Positions 5,324 to 7,188 of a DNA stretch of 7,188 bases are shown one piece after another. Numbering within the stretch: position 1 is the first letter of the stretch; every line of letters begins with the position of its first letter. The position numbers and the translations under genes are program-made. Under the pieces are notes generated by a model. The model was not told where the DNA came from, searched no databases, and saw only the letters and a list, made by a program, of their open reading frames with translations. This DNA comes from CAZXYF01 sp964644705 (GTDB taxonomy: Bacteria; Planctomycetota; Brocadiia; SM23-32), in the NCBI GenBank assembly GCA_964644705.1, contig CAZXYF010000159.1, forward strand, positions 1 to 7,188. Reading direction: 5' to 3'.

Positions 5324-5578
5324 TATGCGGTGTCCTCCCTCCCACAGGTCACGCTTGACGCCCCGCCATTCGCCCATCGAATAATGATCATAGTCCTGAA
5401 TATAGCCGTAACACTGTCGCTCCGGTCCGTTATCGGTGGTGAAAATCACGATGGTATCCTGGATCATACCGTTACGCTCCAACGCATCCATGATCTGACC
5501 GACCGCCCAGTCCAGCTCGTAGACGTAGTCACCGTAATACCCCATCATCTCGCTTAATCGGCCCCCCGCTTTGTTCAT
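5324..5578 (-). pseudogene. Sulfatase core fragment, both sides deleted
   Basis: From ATG 5578, which overlaps the upstream sulfatase stop as ATGA, the frame gives MNK and then AGGRLSEMMGYYGDYVYELD and VGQIMDALERNGMIQDTIVI, followed by FTTDNGPE and EWRGVKRDLWEGGHR. This is the middle of an arylsulfatase: the helix before the metal-binding DNG and the Lys-containing segment after it. The N-terminal third with the formylglycine Cys is absent, as is everything after GGHR (about residue 84). MNK could be the original start, since many relatives begin MNKPNI, making this an internal deletion with the start kept. The frame stays open to 4937, but the later part is spacer and out-of-frame sequence of the next remnant. 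It cannot be catalytic. Confidence 0.82.
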
Positions 5579-6960
5579 TCGACCGGCACCCACCCAAGTC
5601 CTGGAATCGGCACTTCGGATCCGCGAACGTAATAACTCAAATCCCGGTCCCTGGTTGCTCGGCACCATTCGGCCAACCGCTCTCGGTGCTCATTGAGTAC
5701 GTTCTCATAGCGAGATTCCACCGCCAGATTGACCATCTGCCCCGGGTCCTCCTCCATATCAAAAAGCTGCTCGTGATGGCAACCAACAGAATAAAGGTGA
5801 TAAGCGTATCGTTCGGTCCGGATCATGCGTCCCACAGCACCATTACCGGGCAAAACAGTTTCCACGACAACCTGATCACGCCACTCGTCAGATCCCGAGC
5901 GCACACGCGAAACCAGTGATTCGCCGGGCAAATCTGAGGGGATATCTATCCCGGCATATTCACACACCGTCGGCAGGAGATCGATCCCGTTGGATACCAG
6001 GGCCTCGTCAGTCTCTCCTCGCCGTCCACCATGGGGATCCTGAATGATCAACGGCACCGAGGCCGATTCCTCATAGAGCACCCACTTGCGATCCAGCTGG
6101 TGCGCACCGTGCATCTCACCATGATCGGACGAGAATATAACCACCGTATTATCGGCCTTCCCAGAATCCTGCAGCGCCTCAAGAATCCGACCGATCAGCC
6201 GATCCGTCTCTTCCACGAGCCGATAATATCCGTATCGTTCCTTCCTCCAGCGGTCCAGAGTAAACTGCTGATCCCGCCCCATCGTCGCACGTTCACTCTG
6301 ACGCGCCGAAGTTATAGCTTCTGGTTCATACGGAGCCGCTGGGAAATTGGAGGGCAGGTTCGGATAGTCCTCCGTTCGGACATCTTCCAGTTCAGCCCAC
6401 GGCAACGGCTTATCCCGGCTGAACTCTCCGATGTTATGGGGGGTATCCAGTGAAGCCACCAGAAGAAAAGGCTGATCATCGTCCGATCGCATGAACTCAC
6501 CACATGCGTCCGACACTTCAAAATCATCGAAACCGCACACCCGTTCAAACCCATGATTGGCATCATCACACGCGGGCACACTCAGTCCCGGAGCCATGCC
6601 CCAATGCCATTTCCCGCCCCATCCGCAGCGGTAGCCGGCGTCGCGAAACAACCGCCCCATCGTCAATGCCATGTCTTCATCGGACAGGTTCACATGACAC
6701 TCCGTCGGGCGAGCGCCGCGAGATCCCAGTTCATGGGGCATGCGCCCGCTGAACATACTGTCGCGCGACGGCACACACATCGGAAACGAACAATACGCGT
6801 TTGTAAAACGCACACCTTCCTCCGCCAATCGATCCATGTTGGGGGTGTGAAGGTCGTCGTTGCCGGCACAACTCATCGCACCGGCCCACTGTTGCTCGGT
6901 CAAAATGTACAGAATATTGGGGGATTGCTGATTGCCATCGTTCTGCTGCTCTTCAATCAT
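5575..6960 (-). CDS. Sulfatase, Cys-type (formylglycine-dependent), cytoplasmic
   Basis: Encodes 461 aa. ATG 6960 is chosen for AGGAGA 6 nt upstream; the in-frame extension to 7047 has no such site. The first 13 residues (MIEEQQNDGNQQS) precede the sulfatase fold and are shared with the GH29 protein. PNILYILTEQQW follows, with E22 where an Asp metal ligand is usual. The maturation motif CVPSR (62-66) supplies the Cys to be converted to formylglycine. Other family residues are K117/H119 (GGKWH), H175 (DTPH), D279-H280 (SSDHGE) and K292. The C-terminal LFDMEEDPGQMVNLA is typical. No signal peptide is visible, so it works in the cytoplasm on imported sulfated sugars; the substrate is not readable. 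It is the first gene of the minus-strand run, and its stop overlaps the start of a sulfatase fragment. Confidence 0.95.
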   Translation of the reverse strand: MIEEQQNDGNQQSPNILYILTEQQWAGAMSCAGNDDLHTPNMDRLAEEGVRFTNAYCSFPMCVPSRDSMFSGRMPHELGSRGARPTECHVNLSDEDMALTMGRLFRDAGYRCGWGGKWHWGMAPGLSVPACDDANHGFERVCGFDDFEVSDACGEFMRSDDDQPFLLVASLDTPHNIGEFSRDKPLPWAELEDVRTEDYPNLPSNFPAAPYEPEAITSARQSERATMGRDQQFTLDRWRKERYGYYRLVEETDRLIGRILEALQDSGKADNTVVIFSSDHGEMHGAHQLDRKWVLYEESASVPLIIQDPHGGRRGETDEALVSNGIDLLPTVCEYAGIDIPSDLPGESLVSRVRSGSDEWRDQVVVETVLPGNGAVGRMIRTERYAYHLYSVGCHHEQLFDMEEDPGQMVNLAVESRYENVLNEHRERLAEWCRATRDRDLSYYVRGSEVPIPGLGWVPVE

Positions 6961-6972
6961 CGTTGCTCTCCT
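6927..6972 (-). repeat. Shared RBS plus N-terminal leader module, sulfatase copy
   Basis: The partner of 4750-4795 (39/46 identical), covering AGGAGA, the ATG and the codons for IEEQQNDGNQ. Similarity stops directly after the CAGC of the last shared codon and just upstream of AGGAGA, so it is confined to the translation start and the N-terminal peptide. Confidence 0.8.
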
Positions 6973-6984
6973 GCAAGTTAAACC

Positions 6985-7001
6985 GACGGGGCCAGCCCGT
7001 C
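6985..7001 (-). promoter_or_regulatory. GC-rich leader hairpin upstream of first sulfatase
   Basis: GACGGG (6985-6990) and CCCGTC (6996-7001) form a perfect 6-bp stem around a 5-nt loop. In the transcript it is followed by GGTTTAAC and, about 12 nt later, by the AGGAGA ribosome-binding site. It could act as an attenuator or shield the leader; the T run is too short for a confident terminator. The rest of the leader (7002-7148) has no gene or clear promoter I can support. Confidence 0.4.
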
Positions 7002-7148
7002 CCGCCGCATCATCTCTCACGTTTTCTGCTCTTCCAGGCGACACCAAGACCGTAGAACTCCTGATCCGGAAACATGGATGCCGTAATGAGTATTCTGCAT
7101 AACTCTTGAGCTAAACACCTGATACAATTCATCTGCCACTCATTCTCA

Positions 7149-7188
7149 GTAAGGTTTCGGTGAACCACGTGCGTTTTATGATGCCCTA
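7149..7188 (+). repeat. Right arm of 40-nt terminal inverted repeat (IS66-like tip)
   Basis: Begins GTAAGGTTTCGGTGAACCAC on the plus strand and runs to the end of the window; it is the inverted partner of 15-54 (39/40). Both arms point outward, so if GTAA is the element tip, the element bodies lie outside the window on both sides. The inner flanks differ (CATTCTCA here, AACAAATC on the minus strand at the left), as expected for separate insertions. The repeat may continue past the window end. Confidence 0.7.

Noticed and set aside
6961..7047. N-terminal extension of the first sulfatase
   Set aside because: The extension reads through the leader hairpin and the ribosome-binding site; ATG 6960 has AGGAGA at a proper distance.

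Overview
The window is a metabolic segment in which every credible gene reads on the minus strand, so gene order runs from high to low coordinates. The mix is two sulfatases without signal peptides, a GH29 alpha-L-fucosidase, a DUF1080 (PF06439) protein, a Gfo/Idh/MocA remnant and a URO-D-like protein. With the medium-high GC, this resembles glycan-degrading members of the PVC superphylum (Kiritimatiellota, Lentisphaerota, Planctomycetota) or similar uncultured phyla. That placement is inference from gene content; there is no phylogenetic marker here.

Layout in transcription order: (1) 7149-7188, one arm of a 40-nt inverted repeat; (2) 6961-7148, a leader with a GC-rich hairpin; (3) 5575-6960, complete Cys-type sulfatase; (4) 5324-5578, a sulfatase core fragment whose ATG overlaps the stop of gene 3; (5) 5137-5323, a surviving promoter/operator-like region; (6) 4906-5136, a Gfo/Idh/MocA gene reduced to its first ~15 and last ~60 residues; (7) 3758-4783, GH29; (8) 3591-3757, spacer with a large imperfect inverted repeat; (9) 2952-3590, DUF1080 protein; (10) 2573-2951, a 379-nt structured spacer; (11) 1112-2572, second complete Cys-type sulfatase; (12) 51-1115, URO-D-like protein, overlapping gene 11 by ATGA; (13) 15-54, the other arm of the 40-nt repeat, which supplies the stop codon of gene 12.

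The intact enzymes fit cytoplasmic breakdown of sulfated, fucose-containing glycan fragments: the sulfatases remove sulfate, GH29 removes fucose, and DUF1080 proteins act on 3-keto-glycosides made by Gfo/Idh/MocA oxidoreductases. The local oxidoreductase is broken, so this last step would need a partner elsewhere.

What stands out is how the locus is put together. The ends carry a 39/40 inverted repeat that looks like the tip of an IS66-like insertion sequence reading outward. A degenerate GATTACG-type repeat sits just after stop codons in one orientation and just before start codons in the other. Two unrelated enzymes (GH29 and a sulfatase) share a ribosome-binding site plus the N-terminal peptide EEQQNDGNQ. 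Two neighbouring genes have lost their interiors but kept their starts. No tRNA, rRNA, CRISPR array or transposase gene is visible.
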